Positions 1 to 8,591 are shown, numbered from the stretch's first letter. The stretch is 39,098 nucleotides of DNA from Pseudomonadota bacterium (GCA_027485595.1 JAIXQT010000069.1:1-39098); one strand, 5' to 3'. Translations and numbers: made by a program. Notes: a model not told the origin generated them from the letters alone.

Positions 1-434
1 ACACGACGGAGCCTTTTCTCATCGACGGCAAAGCCACGAGCACGACTCGATCCAAGTCCACCCCATGTCAGTAATCGCCCGAGTATTCGACGATTGGAGG
101 GGTGCAGTAACACGAATACTCGACCTCCACGAGAGAGCCCAGCTCCAAGCTCTAAGAGAGCTGTTCGAAGGGCGTCCTCGTTTGGAAAGTCATCTTCCAT
201 GACGATAGCTGGCGAATTATCATCTTTTTTGCACAGCGAGATTACCTCCGCCACAGACTCCGCGATAGAGATCCCCTTCGAGCGCAACTCATGTACAAGA
301 GACGACTCGTTCTCACCGTTACTTTTTAAAAACACTACCTGTGATGAATAGCGAGTGAGGTGCTCAAGAGTAGCGACGATGCTTCGCATCCACGTAGTGT
401 TTTCCCATTCAGAGCGTTTCATCACTGATCCCAT
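1..434 (-). CDS. Hypothetical protein, C-terminal part outside the window
   Basis: An uninterrupted reading frame runs from ATG at 434 to the window edge, so only about 144 N-terminal residues are visible. It starts 12 bases after the stop of the upstream glycosyltransferase, which suggests it is the next gene in the same operon. The visible part reads as a soluble alpha/beta protein with no signal peptide or membrane segment: a strand (SSQVVFLKS), helices, an acidic strand (AIVMEDDFPNEDA) and a strand (GGRVFVLLHPSN). The last of these resembles the late strands of a class I methyltransferase fold, but no SAM-binding glycine motif is visible, so I do not assign a function. A second in-frame ATG four codons in (422) is an alternative start. 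The context suggests a role in envelope glycan or lipid synthesis (inference). Confidence 0.55.
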   Translation of the reverse strand, partial: MGSVMKRSEWENTTWMRSIVATLEHLTRYSSQVVFLKSNGENESSLVHELRSKGISIAESVAEVISLCKKDDNSPAIVMEDDFPNEDALRTALLELGAGLSRGGRVFVLLHPSNRRILGRLLTWGGLGSSRARGFAVDEKRLRR

Positions 435-446
435 ATCAATCTTCGT

Positions 447-1889
447 TCACCCCCAACCAAGCCACGGACGAAAAGCCTTCAGAAGAAGACAGACAATCCC
501 CCATGTCGTGATGGTAAAAGCCCCAAGCCATCCGATACGACCGAGAAGTGCCCCCCGCTGACAATCGTTTGTACATCCGTATGCCGGCATCAAGAGTAGC
601 CCAATCCAAGCCACGAGAGAGGCCTGAACAAAACGAAAGTTGCTGCACACAACCCAATTTTGTTTCCATGTAAAAACAAGGAGCGCAAGGATGGGTAAAA
701 GCGCAAGCACCGCCAGGATTCCCCAGCGGAGAAGTGCAGGCTTCCTACCTTCCGGATGGTCTTCACTTAACTTGTTTTCATCCTCATCCCATATCAAGCG
801 CCCGGCGGCTTTTGACCGCTCACGGAGCATGAGACCTCGACGCACCACACCGGGAGCACATCGCACCAGCGCCACGAACACGATAAAAAACTGAAAGAGG
901 ATCAAGACTACCCACATGCGACCTAGAAACTTTCCCCTTCCCATCGATGGCTGCTCAGTAAAAAGGGCACTCTTAAATGCGAATTCCAGGGCAGATGATT
1001 TATTATAACGGGGATCCGAAAAGGGATTCTCCCACGCGTTCGAGGGACGAAATGCCAGCAACTGGGTCGCATTTAAAACGTGACGTTGTTGCCCGCCCAG
1101 ATGAGATACCTTATGGCGAATACCACTCCACCAATACGCGACTGGCCGAGACATGTTGACGCCCACACATAACAAAAAGGTGACAATCAAAGCCGGTATC
1201 CAAAGACGAGACACGCGGTGCACCCTCTCAGGGCTCCTCATGCGCAACCATACACTCAGACCAACTGTAGAAACCGATGCTACCGCAAAAGGCACCAGGG
1301 CAGAGGTCTTAAAGAGCAGGCCCACGCATGATACGCTCAGGGCTCGGAGCGAATCCTGAAGGTTGGCCGCGAACACAGAGCGAAGAACATAGAACTGCAC
1401 CGCTGAGTAAATCGGAAGCAAAGCGGCATCTGAATTAAGGCGAGAGCTCATTTCATAGTTCGAGGGCCACGCGATGAAAAGTAAGCTGGCACACCACCAC
1501 ATCCGTCCCTGAAAAAGAAGGTGAAAACTACGTAGCGCGAAGTGGACATAGAGTACGTACAGGAATATTGAAAATAATCTGGCTCCCCGCAGGGGGCGTA
1601 ACCCCAGCCAACTCCCGACCTGCTCTGATATCGCGGTCAAGTAGTAATACGTTGGGGGATGCCAAGACTCTCTTCCTGTGTAGCCGAATGGGGATAAAGG
1701 TTCCTGTCTGATATGATTTAGGTACGCAAGGTGTCCGCCGAAGTCGTTTGATACGGTGTCAGGCCGTAAAAATAAAAAAACAACGGCGACGGAAAGCGCT
1801 ACGGCCAAGAGAGCGGTGTGCGCCCACATATGAGATCGCCCTACCCGATAAGAACTGGCCGTCTTTGCGCCCTCAAAATAAAGAGGCAT
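447..1889 (-). CDS. Polytopic GT-C type glycosyltransferase (PMT/GT39-like)
   Basis: This protein of about 480 residues is dominated by hydrophobic segments, roughly ten of them. In the N-terminal loop after the first membrane helix it has an acidic motif (NDFGGHLAYLNHIRQ), followed by ESWHPPTYYYLTA. The acidic first loop and the HPP(T/L)YY signature are typical of GT-C glycosyltransferases that use polyprenyl-phosphate-linked sugars at the membrane (family knowledge). The frame opens with GTG codons at 1898, but ATG at 1889 is the better start: a GAGG Shine-Dalgarno lies 10 bases upstream, and the ATG overlaps the upstream stop as TGATG, a translational-coupling arrangement. A charged cytoplasmic loop (RLIWDEDENKLSEDHPEGRKP) lies in the C-terminal third. 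The sugar and acceptor cannot be told from sequence. Confidence 0.75.
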   Translation of the reverse strand: MPLYFEGAKTASSYRVGRSHMWAHTALLAVALSVAVVFLFLRPDTVSNDFGGHLAYLNHIRQEPLSPFGYTGRESWHPPTYYYLTAISEQVGSWLGLRPLRGARLFSIFLYVLYVHFALRSFHLLFQGRMWWCASLLFIAWPSNYEMSSRLNSDAALLPIYSAVQFYVLRSVFAANLQDSLRALSVSCVGLLFKTSALVPFAVASVSTVGLSVWLRMRSPERVHRVSRLWIPALIVTFLLCVGVNMSRPVAYWWSGIRHKVSHLGGQQRHVLNATQLLAFRPSNAWENPFSDPRYNKSSALEFAFKSALFTEQPSMGRGKFLGRMWVVLILFQFFIVFVALVRCAPGVVRRGLMLRERSKAAGRLIWDEDENKLSEDHPEGRKPALLRWGILAVLALLPILALLVFTWKQNWVVCSNFRFVQASLVAWIGLLLMPAYGCTNDCQRGALLGRIGWLGAFTITTWGIVCLLLKAFRPWLGWG

Positions 1890-3385
1890 CACCACCACCT
1901 CACCGAAGATAATGGATCCCCGGGCGGAAACCCAGGTAGTTTTCTCCTCAGATCCCCTCCCCTAAAGTCATAGAAGCACCTTGGATACGACGGGAAATTA
2001 TCATTAAGCTTCCGCACGTCGTCCGCTTCAAGAACGATGAACCGTTCTCCCAGGGGGGGTGAATTACGTTTAAAGTCAGAGCCAACAAAGAACTGAATGT
2101 CCTCGATATCGATTCGTTGCGGCTTTTTAAGCACCACGATGGTTCTGTCGGGACACACCCGCGAGATGTCTCTCCATATCGCCTCCTGCAGTTCGAAACG
2201 ACGCTCGAACTCGGACAATCGGAGAACCAAAGTCACAAGTTGAGTTCCAAACAGTATGGAGTAAAAAACAATCCGCGTTCTCGGTGAAGTCCAGCCTTGA
2301 ACGGTGACAACGCCCTGAGCGACGATAAGCAAAAACGCCCCGAAGCATACATACCAATACCGCTGACCGTACTGAGGCCAGCCCGCTGAGGGATGCATCA
2401 CATAGGCACACACGACCAGGAGTATGAAGAAAGCTGCCCAACGACTAGCGGCAGCTCTCATCGTCAGTAGTCCAACCACAAAAAGAGAGAAGAGCGGAAC
2501 GCCGACATAGGGAAGGAGATCGACGTAAAACGATTTGACCGTATGAGTCAAAAACCAGGTGCTGAAGTTGGTGATGAGTGTCTGGCCCGTCGACCAGATA
2601 CCCCCACCCATAGCAGGAGCAAGAGCGAAATCACGCTGCCATACAGAGAAAGCGGATATCGATAGTTCATCAATCTGAAGATAGTTGTAGAGAATAAGAA
2701 GGAGAAATCCCGGAAGAGTTCCACCGCACAAAGCTGCAAGTGCCTGAACTTTTTGCCCTCTCGGAGAGGCGAAACAGATTGCGCCTGCCAACGCCACAAA
2801 TAGACACGCCGCGTCTAATTGGCGGGCCAGAAGCAGAGCCCCGACAGCGGCCCCCATGAGAAAACACCTCATCCGGCTGTACCTGGCGATATGCTGACTG
2901 ACGAGCAACAAACAAAACGTAGCGATACTCAGCGCAAGTGGCTGAGGAAAAAAAGATGCCGCGTATGGATAAAAATACGGGCTCGTTCCAACTATCGCGA
3001 GAATTATCCACGCTATCCTGGTGCCGAAATGAAACTGAGTTAACCGAAAAACAAAAAACGCGGTCAGAGTAGAAAGCAATGGGTTAAGAAGCTGCGGAAT
3101 CCCCATCCAGTAGGGGGCCGCCAGTAACGCGGCGAGAGCCGGGGGATATTTGGAAAAAACCTTTCCATCCCTCACAATCAACCATTTCTCGGAGATGATA
3201 CTACTGTATGGAGTAGCGCTCCTCGAGAGTGCGCCATCGGCAAAGATCCCAGCCTGGAACATGACGCTCTGCTCATCCATGGAATATGGATACGAGTTGA
3301 AGAGAAATGTCGCGACGTAGGAAGCAAGCCCAAAGATCGCCACAAGCGCCAAGGCGAGCATGGTGGATTCTCGATGATTTCTCAT
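1889..3385 (-). CDS. Polytopic GT-C type glycosyltransferase-like membrane protein
   Basis: 498 residues with an N-terminal membrane helix (TMLALALVAIFGLASYVATFLF), a first periplasmic loop carrying SMDEQSVMF, then FSKYPPALAALLAAPYW and about nine further membrane helices. A DE pair in loop 1 plus a downstream (Y/H)PP motif is the usual GT-C layout. The C-terminal about 110 residues are soluble and probably periplasmic. It is coupled by a TGATG overlap to the next GT-C gene, so the two are probably made together. No clear Shine-Dalgarno precedes ATG 3385, and ATG 3361 (MLALAL) is an alternative start. A possible promoter lies at 3426-3453. Substrate unknown; a lipid-linked sugar and an envelope glycan are inferred from the family and the neighbours. 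Confidence 0.7.
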   Translation of the reverse strand: MRNHRESTMLALALVAIFGLASYVATFLFNSYPYSMDEQSVMFQAGIFADGALSRSATPYSSIISEKWLIVRDGKVFSKYPPALAALLAAPYWMGIPQLLNPLLSTLTAFFVFRLTQFHFGTRIAWIILAIVGTSPYFYPYAASFFPQPLALSIATFCLLLVSQHIARYSRMRCFLMGAAVGALLLARQLDAACLFVALAGAICFASPRGQKVQALAALCGGTLPGFLLLILYNYLQIDELSISAFSVWQRDFALAPAMGGGIWSTGQTLITNFSTWFLTHTVKSFYVDLLPYVGVPLFSLFVVGLLTMRAAASRWAAFFILLVVCAYVMHPSAGWPQYGQRYWYVCFGAFLLIVAQGVVTVQGWTSPRTRIVFYSILFGTQLVTLVLRLSEFERRFELQEAIWRDISRVCPDRTIVVLKKPQRIDIEDIQFFVGSDFKRNSPPLGERFIVLEADDVRKLNDNFPSYPRCFYDFRGGDLRRKLPGFPPGDPLSSVRWW

Positions 3386-3425
3386 AGTGTCATGTGGAAA
3401 AACCGTGAGCGAGTCGCAAACGCTC

Positions 3426-3453
3426 CGTATAATTTACAAAGGCCTCAATGTAA
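3426..3453 (-). promoter_or_regulatory. Possible sigma-70-like promoter for the GT-C pair
   Basis: Read on the minus strand there is TTACAT, a 16-base spacer, then TATACG, about 40 bases upstream of the ATG at 3385. Both boxes match the consensus only partly. The 255-base gap (3386-3640) also holds a perfect palindrome at 3497-3512 (GGGCCGG, CA, CCGGCCC), which could be a terminator stem for the upstream pyruvyl-transferase gene but has no U-run after it. Confidence 0.25.
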
Positions 3454-3640
3454 CCGAAAGAGAGTTTCGAGGCGCTCTATCCGCCCTGACAACTGAGGGC
3501 CGGCACCGGCCCGACCTTGCCGCCGGGTTCCAAGGACTTCCGTACCAATCCGATACACCAAAAGGCCGTAGAGACCCTTTGCAGCTCTCGGAAGAGCACT
3601 GTCCCTTACCTCATTTGATGCCCTTAGGGCACAATGTGAC

Positions 3641-4558
3641 TCATGAGACACCGACAAAGCGGAGGCAACGCATCCTCAGATCATCTTGAAGTTTCGACAC
3701 AAATCCTTCTTCAACGTGAGAGACCAAGGGAAGTAAACCGGAGCGTCCCCTGCGAGCACTTTCCATGAACCGCTGGATTGATACAGGTTGAATGAGTTTT
3801 TCGTACCCCTCCAATCGATAGCTTCGATGATCATTAGAGATGAAAATAAATGGTGTTTTAAGAGCGATGCACGGGAGAGCGACGTGAAGCCTCGACGTGA
3901 TAACGAGACCCGCTTGTTCGTAGATGCCAAGAGTTGACTCCACCCGAGCCAGGCGTTTATCAATGTTTCGTCCTACGCTTAGGTGGGTGACGCGTTCGCT
4001 AGTACGCCGTAACTCCCGAGGAAGCGAGAACCATAACATCGGATTGAAAGCGTTGTGCGGAAAGGGTCCGAACGGGTCAACGAACACTACCGTATCCGAG
4101 CGCGGTAGCCCCCGAGTCGGTAGCGTGAGGGTAAGACAGCCTGAAAAGAAGGAATCAACACCGATCGACCTGAAGGCCCGCGCGGTCGCCTCATCTCGGC
4201 ATCCGATCGGCCCATTGCTATCATAATGTTTCTTGAATGACGCATCGACGCATCCGATGACAGAGCCGAGCCCCAATACCTTATCACAGAGGCCCTCCAT
4301 AAATTTGCGAGTCCGATGCGGGCGCGCATGAAATGAAAGATACAGAGGGAGTATGTCTTTGTGCGGTGGCCAATACCGCGTGTTGTGCATGAACCAACCA
4401 GACATGATAGCACGAGTGCCTGATGGAACCTTGGCCTCAGAGATCCGCTCCCGGATGATGAGGGCATCGACTCTGGGAAGGTGCCGCGAGGCTGCATAGG
4501 ATTGAATGTCATCCCCGAGGTTATCCCCAAAACCAGTAACAACAAGACCGAAACTCAT
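3641..4558 (-). CDS. Polysaccharide pyruvyl transferase family protein
   Basis: About 305 residues. The N-terminus MSFGLVVTGFGDNLGDDIQSYAA matches the opening of the polysaccharide pyruvyl transferase (PF04230/WcaK/CsaB) family, including the G(D/Y)xNxGD-type motif. Further in are the family-like SGWFMHN, GCRDEATARAFRSIGV (equivalent to the usual xxRDxxSxxxLxxxGI) and VITSRLHVALPCIALKTPFIFI (equivalent to the SxRxHxxxxA motif). Members transfer pyruvate from PEP to sugars of secreted or surface polymers. The frame stays open to about 4804, but ATG 4558 is preferred: AGGCGGG lies 5 to 6 bases upstream, and the extension is proline-rich low-complexity sequence read from a C-tract. It heads the envelope-glycan cluster. 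Confidence 0.8.
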   Translation of the reverse strand: MSFGLVVTGFGDNLGDDIQSYAASRHLPRVDALIIRERISEAKVPSGTRAIMSGWFMHNTRYWPPHKDILPLYLSFHARPHRTRKFMEGLCDKVLGLGSVIGCVDASFKKHYDSNGPIGCRDEATARAFRSIGVDSFFSGCLTLTLPTRGLPRSDTVVFVDPFGPFPHNAFNPMLWFSLPRELRRTSERVTHLSVGRNIDKRLARVESTLGIYEQAGLVITSRLHVALPCIALKTPFIFISNDHRSYRLEGYEKLIQPVSIQRFMESARRGRSGLLPLVSHVEEGFVSKLQDDLRMRCLRFVGVS

Positions 4559-4921
4559 ATAAACCCGCCTAGCATCCGCCTCTCGAGTCGCGAACAAGCA
4601 TGCTCTGAAAGATAGGATGCAATCTCCGTTACTTCTAGCCCTAAAACCGAGCGAGATTCTCGTCGAGAAAGTTCCACGGGGGGCGCTTCGTTGATTCCGG
4701 TACACACCAAGAGGCATGCAACTCGAGCACGGCGGGGGCATTACGGGTGGAGGGTGGTGGGGGGTGTGGGGGGGGGGGCGGTGCCTCCGGGCGATCCATC
4801 CCAAAAACGCCTATCGAAGAGTGCGGACGAAAGATTCCTCGATCCTTGCGCAACTTTTCGTACGCACTCTCGATACAGGTAACGCCGTCTACGCTTCAAC
4901 TATGTATTCAGGAGTTTTGTT
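4559..4921. other. Intergenic region with G-rich tract
   Basis: This gap of about 363 bases lies between the divergent pyruvyl-transferase gene and a possible small plus-strand gene. Its main content is the G-rich tract at 4745-4778. Open frames across it on both strands are low complexity (Gly/Gly or Pro/Pro runs) and are not credible genes. No convincing promoter was seen. Confidence 0.5.
4745..4778 (+). repeat. G-quadruplex-capable G tract ending in an 11-G homopolymer
   Basis: Four or more G-runs (3, 3, 6 and 11 Gs) are separated by loops of 4, 4 and 3 bases on the plus strand, which meets the usual G3+N1-7 quadruplex pattern. The 11-G run occupies 4768-4778. It lies about 190-220 bases upstream of the start of the divergent pyruvyl-transferase gene, on the C-rich strand of that gene's leader. 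Confidence 0.7.
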
Positions 4922-5290
4922 ATGCATCATTCATTTATTCCCGGCTCGGTGTGGATCCTTACAAACGATGCCAGCTGCATCCCCGCTGGTTGCTATCGAC
5001 TACAGAATGTGGAGGACCAATTTCTGGTCTTCTCAGTCGGCCCAGACATCTCATTTGGAGTCACCAAGGATTACTACGCACCTTTGCTGAGAAAGGTCCG
5101 CGCAAGAAGTGCGACGCCGACCTCACCGTCCTCCTTCCTTCGACGATACGCGAAGCTTATTCAGGCTCCGCCCGCAACACCCCTTCCGCTGTCAGCGATG
5201 ACCTTCTGTGCGATGTCCCCGCACCTTCAAAGGAAGCTCTCCGCGCTCTGTCCCCCTGAGCTATTTTCATCGGGAGCAACCGTTCACTGA
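4922..5290 (+). CDS. Small hypothetical protein (122 aa), uncertain
   Basis: ATG 4922 is preceded by AGGAG with a 7-base spacer, a good ribosome site, and the frame stays open for 122 codons. The first about 60 residues (MHHSFIPGSVWILTND..., ending around ISFGVTKDYYAPLLRKV) have a normal composition. The rest is rich in Ala, Pro, Leu and Arg and may be helical (SSFLRRYAKLIQ, MSPHLQRKLSALC). There is no signal peptide or recognised domain. The frame 1 base earlier also looks coding-like from about 5080 to 5259, so a frameshift or a shadow frame is possible. I would not assign a function. Confidence 0.4.
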   Translation: MHHSFIPGSVWILTNDASCIPAGCYRLQNVEDQFLVFSVGPDISFGVTKDYYAPLLRKVRARSATPTSPSSFLRRYAKLIQAPPATPLPLSAMTFCAMSPHLQRKLSALCPPELFSSGATVH

Positions 5291-5556
5291 GAGTGCGGAG
5301 AAAATGAGCTGGTAGGTTGTTGGCGGGACAGTGCGTGAGTCTACCTGGCAGCGCATCAAAAGCCGCCAACTTAACCCCATGATTCTTATAAGGAAAATAA
5401 ATTGGGTCGACCCAGAACGGCATTTCGAAAAGCAGATCCAAAAACCTGCGAAGACCGACCTCTGTTCTACATCTTAGAGGTACGAGAACCTTTCTCTTAA
5501 TCTCGTATAAGTCTATAAAGACTGTCGTTTTTCGAGTTTTCAAGGAGTCCTGACCG

Positions 5557-6879
5557 ATGAAAGTTGAGATGTTGATGCCGCAGATGGGAGAGTCTATTGC
5601 TGAAGCGACTATTTCCAAGTGGCGCAAGAAGGTGGGTGACAGCGTCGCCAAGGATGAAGTGATCCTTGAGATCTCAACTGACAAAGTAGACTCAGAGATC
5701 CCCGCTCCAGCGGCTGGTGTTATCGCCGAGCTCCTCTTCAACGAAGGAGATGTCGTGCCGGTGAAGACAAAGATTGCGATGATCGATACCGCAGGCGGCG
5801 CCGTCGCGTCCGCTCCAGCTACCAGTGGAAACGTGGCTGTTAAAGAAGCACCAGCTCCTCAAGCGGCACCAGTCGTTGAGGCTTGTCCCGCTCGAGTGGA
5901 GCCCGTCGTGGCTCACGCTGAGAGCGCCAAGTTTTATTCGCCACTCGTGAAGAGTTTGGCCGAGAAGCACGGCGTTCCCCTTGTGGAGCTCGACGCTCTC
6001 ACGGGGTCAGGCCAAGGTGGTCGACTCACCAAGGAGGACCTTCTCAAGTATGTTGATTCCCGCTCCGCTCAGTCAGATTCCCGCTCCGCTCAGCCAGCGG
6101 CGGCACCTGCGGCTGCGCTGCAAGCCCCAGCGGTTAAGGCAGCTCCAAGTCCAGCCACCCCTTCCGGTGAATGGGGAGTCGACGGAACCCGCGTTGTCAT
6201 GATGGACACGATGCGCCAAGCGATCGCTGACCACATGGTGAAGTCGAAGCACACGAGCCCGCACGTTTACTCAATCCAGGAGGTTGATGTAACAAACATC
6301 GCGAACTGGAGAGCGAAGCATAAGTCAGCGTTCGAGAAGGCAGAGGGCTTCAGCTTGAGCTTTACGCCGTTCTTCCTTGAGGCGACGGTGAAGGCTCTTG
6401 AGGCGTTCCCCTACGTCAACTGCTCACTCGACGGAAAGAAAATCGTTCTCAAAAAGCATGTAAACCTTGGGTGCGCGGTGGCGCTTGGCAACACGGGACT
6501 TATCGTTCCAGTTATTAAGAAAGCCGAGGAGAAGAACTTCGTTGGTATCGCTCGATCGTTAAACGATCTCGCGCAACGGGCCCGCAACAAGAAGCTCGTC
6601 CCAGATGATGTGGCTGGAGGGACTTTTACAGTCACGAATCCGGGCGTATTTGGAACTATTATCGGAACTCCGATTATTAACCAGCCTCAAGTGGCGATCC
6701 TCTGCCTCGGAGCGATTAAGAAACGTCCAGTTGTCATCGATGATATGATCGCCATCCGACAGATGTGCTACCTAACGCTCTCCTACGATCACCGTATCGT
6801 AGACGGCTCGCTTGGTGGTCAATTCCTCGCGTTCATCCGGGATTACCTGGAGAACTGGGACGCAAACCGAACGTTGTAA
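5557..6879 (+). CDS. 2-oxoacid dehydrogenase E2, dihydrolipoamide acyltransferase
   Basis: 440 residues with the complete E2 layout. A single lipoyl domain (1-78) carries the lipoylated lysine K43 in STDKVDSEI. An Ala/Pro linker follows, then a peripheral-subunit (E1/E3) binding domain (about 126-165, YSPLVKSLAEKHGV ... GRLTKEDLLKYV). After a second linker comes the acyltransferase domain (about 200-438) with the catalytic HxxxDG motif at H412/D416 (SYDHRIVDGS). It acts as the core of a pyruvate, branched-chain or 2-oxoglutarate dehydrogenase complex in the cytoplasm; which one cannot be told here. AAGGAG 9 bases before the ATG supports the start. No E1 or E3 gene is next to it, so the complex genes are dispersed. 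The second linker contains a 21-bp tandem duplication. Confidence 0.93.
   Translation: MKVEMLMPQMGESIAEATISKWRKKVGDSVAKDEVILEISTDKVDSEIPAPAAGVIAELLFNEGDVVPVKTKIAMIDTAGGAVASAPATSGNVAVKEAPAPQAAPVVEACPARVEPVVAHAESAKFYSPLVKSLAEKHGVPLVELDALTGSGQGGRLTKEDLLKYVDSRSAQSDSRSAQPAAAPAAALQAPAVKAAPSPATPSGEWGVDGTRVVMMDTMRQAIADHMVKSKHTSPHVYSIQEVDVTNIANWRAKHKSAFEKAEGFSLSFTPFFLEATVKALEAFPYVNCSLDGKKIVLKKHVNLGCAVALGNTGLIVPVIKKAEEKNFVGIARSLNDLAQRARNKKLVPDDVAGGTFTVTNPGVFGTIIGTPIINQPQVAILCLGAIKKRPVVIDDMIAIRQMCYLTLSYDHRIVDGSLGGQFLAFIRDYLENWDANRTL
6055..6096 (+). repeat. 21-bp tandem duplication in the E2 linker
   Basis: Two adjacent 21-base units (6055-6075 and 6076-6096) differ at one position. They encode DSRSAQS followed by DSRSAQP in the flexible linker between the subunit-binding and catalytic domains. 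In-frame, so it only lengthens the linker. Confidence 0.9.
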
Positions 6880-6883
6880 TCAG

Positions 6884-7462
6884 ATGAGAGTTATTAGCGG
6901 CTCCGCAAAGGGTCGTGCCCTCAAGGCTGTGCCGGGAGATTCAACGAGGCCGATACTCGATAGAGCTAAGGTGCCACTCTTCGATATCCTGCGCTCCTTC
7001 GTTCCGGACAAACAGATCCTCGATCTCTTTGGGGGCACTGGGCAGATCGGCATCGAGGCCCTCAGTCAAGGGGCAGGTCACTGCGTATTCTGTGACACGA
7101 ACGCGCGCGCCATCGCCACGATAAAAGACAACCTCGCGACAACGGGGCTCTCGGAAAGAGCTGAGGTGCGACACACCGACGCCTTTGTGTACCTCAAGAA
7201 CACATCGAAGGTCTTTGATCTCATCTTTGTCGCGCCTCCTCAGTACAAAGGAGTTTGGATCGAAGCGATGAGAATACTTTCGGAGCGCCCCCACCTTCTC
7301 GCTGACGATGGTAAGATCGTGGTCCAGATAGACCCTAAAGAATATGAGCCGCTCGACCTCGTGCCGTTTCACGAGGAGTCCCAACGAAAATACGGAAACA
7401 CGCTTTTCTTGTTCTATTCGAAGAAGCTCGATAACTTTAAACTGACAGAGAAGGGTCGGTAA
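6884..7462 (+). CDS. rsmD: 16S rRNA (guanine(966)-N2)-methyltransferase RsmD-like
   Basis: 192 residues from ATG 6884, four bases after the E2 stop. The start MRVISGSAKGR is the standard RsmD N-terminus, followed by the TRPI(L)DRAKVPLFDIL segment and the SAM-binding motif LDLFGGTGQIGIEALSQGA, all as in the family. RsmD methylates G966 of 16S rRNA in the 30S subunit. The catalytic tetrapeptide, normally DPPY, reads as VAPPQY here, so the leading acidic residue is Ala and Gln is inserted or substituted before Tyr. This might alter activity. The frame is open further upstream, but that part overlaps E2 in another frame. It is probably co-transcribed with E2; there is no clear Shine-Dalgarno. Confidence 0.88.
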   Translation: MRVISGSAKGRALKAVPGDSTRPILDRAKVPLFDILRSFVPDKQILDLFGGTGQIGIEALSQGAGHCVFCDTNARAIATIKDNLATTGLSERAEVRHTDAFVYLKNTSKVFDLIFVAPPQYKGVWIEAMRILSERPHLLADDGKIVVQIDPKEYEPLDLVPFHEESQRKYGNTLFLFYSKKLDNFKLTEKGR

Positions 7463-7571
7463 GCTCTTGCCACTTAAATAGGTCATCTGTTTGGAAACGG
7501 CCCAAAAATCCGCCCTCGCCCCAGAAGACATTCGGTAACCGTCGGTCTTTACTTTCAATGATGGAGCAACC

Positions 7572-8450
7572 ATGCGCATGACCGTTCCCACACTCAGCAC
7601 TTGGAAAGTAGCGGAAGGCACCCATAAACCGCTCGTTATGGTAACCACCTACGACTACACCTTCGCAAAGCTCGCTGAAGCGGCGGGTATCGATATCCTG
7701 TTAGTTGGGGACTCGCTCGGAATGGTGATTCAGGGGCAATCATCGACCCTTCCGGTTACACTGGAGGAGGTTATCTACCACACTCGATGCGTGAGCCGTG
7801 GGGCATCCAGGGCTCTCGTTGTCGCTGATATGCCCTTCCTTTCGTACCAAATCTCTGAGACCCACGCGATTGAGGCGGCGGGACGGCTCATCAAGGAGGG
7901 CGGAGCGGCTGCGGTTAAACTTGAAGGAGGAGAGAGCATTGCGCCTACCGTTCGACGCCTTGTCAACCTCGATATCCCCGTTATGGGTCACATCGGCATG
8001 ACGCCCCAATCAATTCACCGGATGGGTGGCTACAAGGTACAGGGCCGAGCCTCAGCGACTGGCGCCGGCTCCGCCGACCATATCATGCGAGACGCAAAGG
8101 CGCTTGAGGACGCGGGGGCGTTCTGCGTCGTGATTGAGTGCGTGCCTCAGGACTTGGCGACAGCCATTACCAAGGAGCTCTCGATACCCACAATCGGCAT
8201 CGGAGCGGGGACGGATTGTGATGGCCAAGTGCTCGTAAGCTATGATCTCCTTGGCTTTCAAACAAGCGAGCACAGGCCGAAATTTGTGAAGCAGTTCGCT
8301 CGGCTCGGCCAGGCCGTGATCGATGCGTTCGCGACCTATGCGGATGAGGTTCGAACAAAGACGTTTCCCTCATCGGCCGAGTGCTACGGGGACGATGGAT
8401 CTACACCTGCCTTGTCCCGCGTAGATAAAAAATCGATCAGCAACGGCTAA
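7572..8450 (+). CDS. panB: 3-methyl-2-oxobutanoate hydroxymethyltransferase (PanB)
   Basis: 292 residues, slightly longer than typical PanB (about 264) because of a polar C-terminal tail. Family landmarks are in order: LVMVTTYDYTFAKLAEAAGIDILLVGDSLGM (metal-binding Asp in VGDS), ALVVADMPFLSYQ, AAVKLEGGESIAPTVRRLV, IPVMGHIGMTPQ, CVVIECVP (catalytic Glu) and IPTIGIGAGTDCDGQVLVSYDLLG. The enzyme adds a hydroxymethyl group from 5,10-methylene-THF to 3-methyl-2-oxobutanoate, the first step of pantothenate synthesis, in the cytoplasm. GGAG about 7 bases before ATG 7572 supports the start. panC is not adjacent. A 109-base gap separates it from rsmD. Confidence 0.95.
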   Translation: MRMTVPTLSTWKVAEGTHKPLVMVTTYDYTFAKLAEAAGIDILLVGDSLGMVIQGQSSTLPVTLEEVIYHTRCVSRGASRALVVADMPFLSYQISETHAIEAAGRLIKEGGAAAVKLEGGESIAPTVRRLVNLDIPVMGHIGMTPQSIHRMGGYKVQGRASATGAGSADHIMRDAKALEDAGAFCVVIECVPQDLATAITKELSIPTIGIGAGTDCDGQVLVSYDLLGFQTSEHRPKFVKQFARLGQAVIDAFATYADEVRTKTFPSSAECYGDDGSTPALSRVDKKSISNG

Positions 8451-8591
8451 TACCGCGCCCAGGCCGTAGCATCTTTTCTCACACGAGGTCAGTGGCGGCC
8501 CGATGACTGTTGGTTGTGAGCACCTTGGGCGCGGAAAACGCTTTACAGCCCACGCACCATCGACTGGCGAGGGATCCTGCAACACGAGGCA

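Noticed and set aside
4747-5259. 170-codon plus-strand open frame starting in the G tract
   Set aside because: It starts with poly-Gly read from the G tract and its middle is not protein-like; only its final part looks coding-like, so it was kept as a caveat to the 122-residue frame.
5157-5741. 194-codon minus-strand open frame
   Set aside because: Its 5' part is antisense to the E2 lipoyl domain, and no ribosome site or domain was seen.
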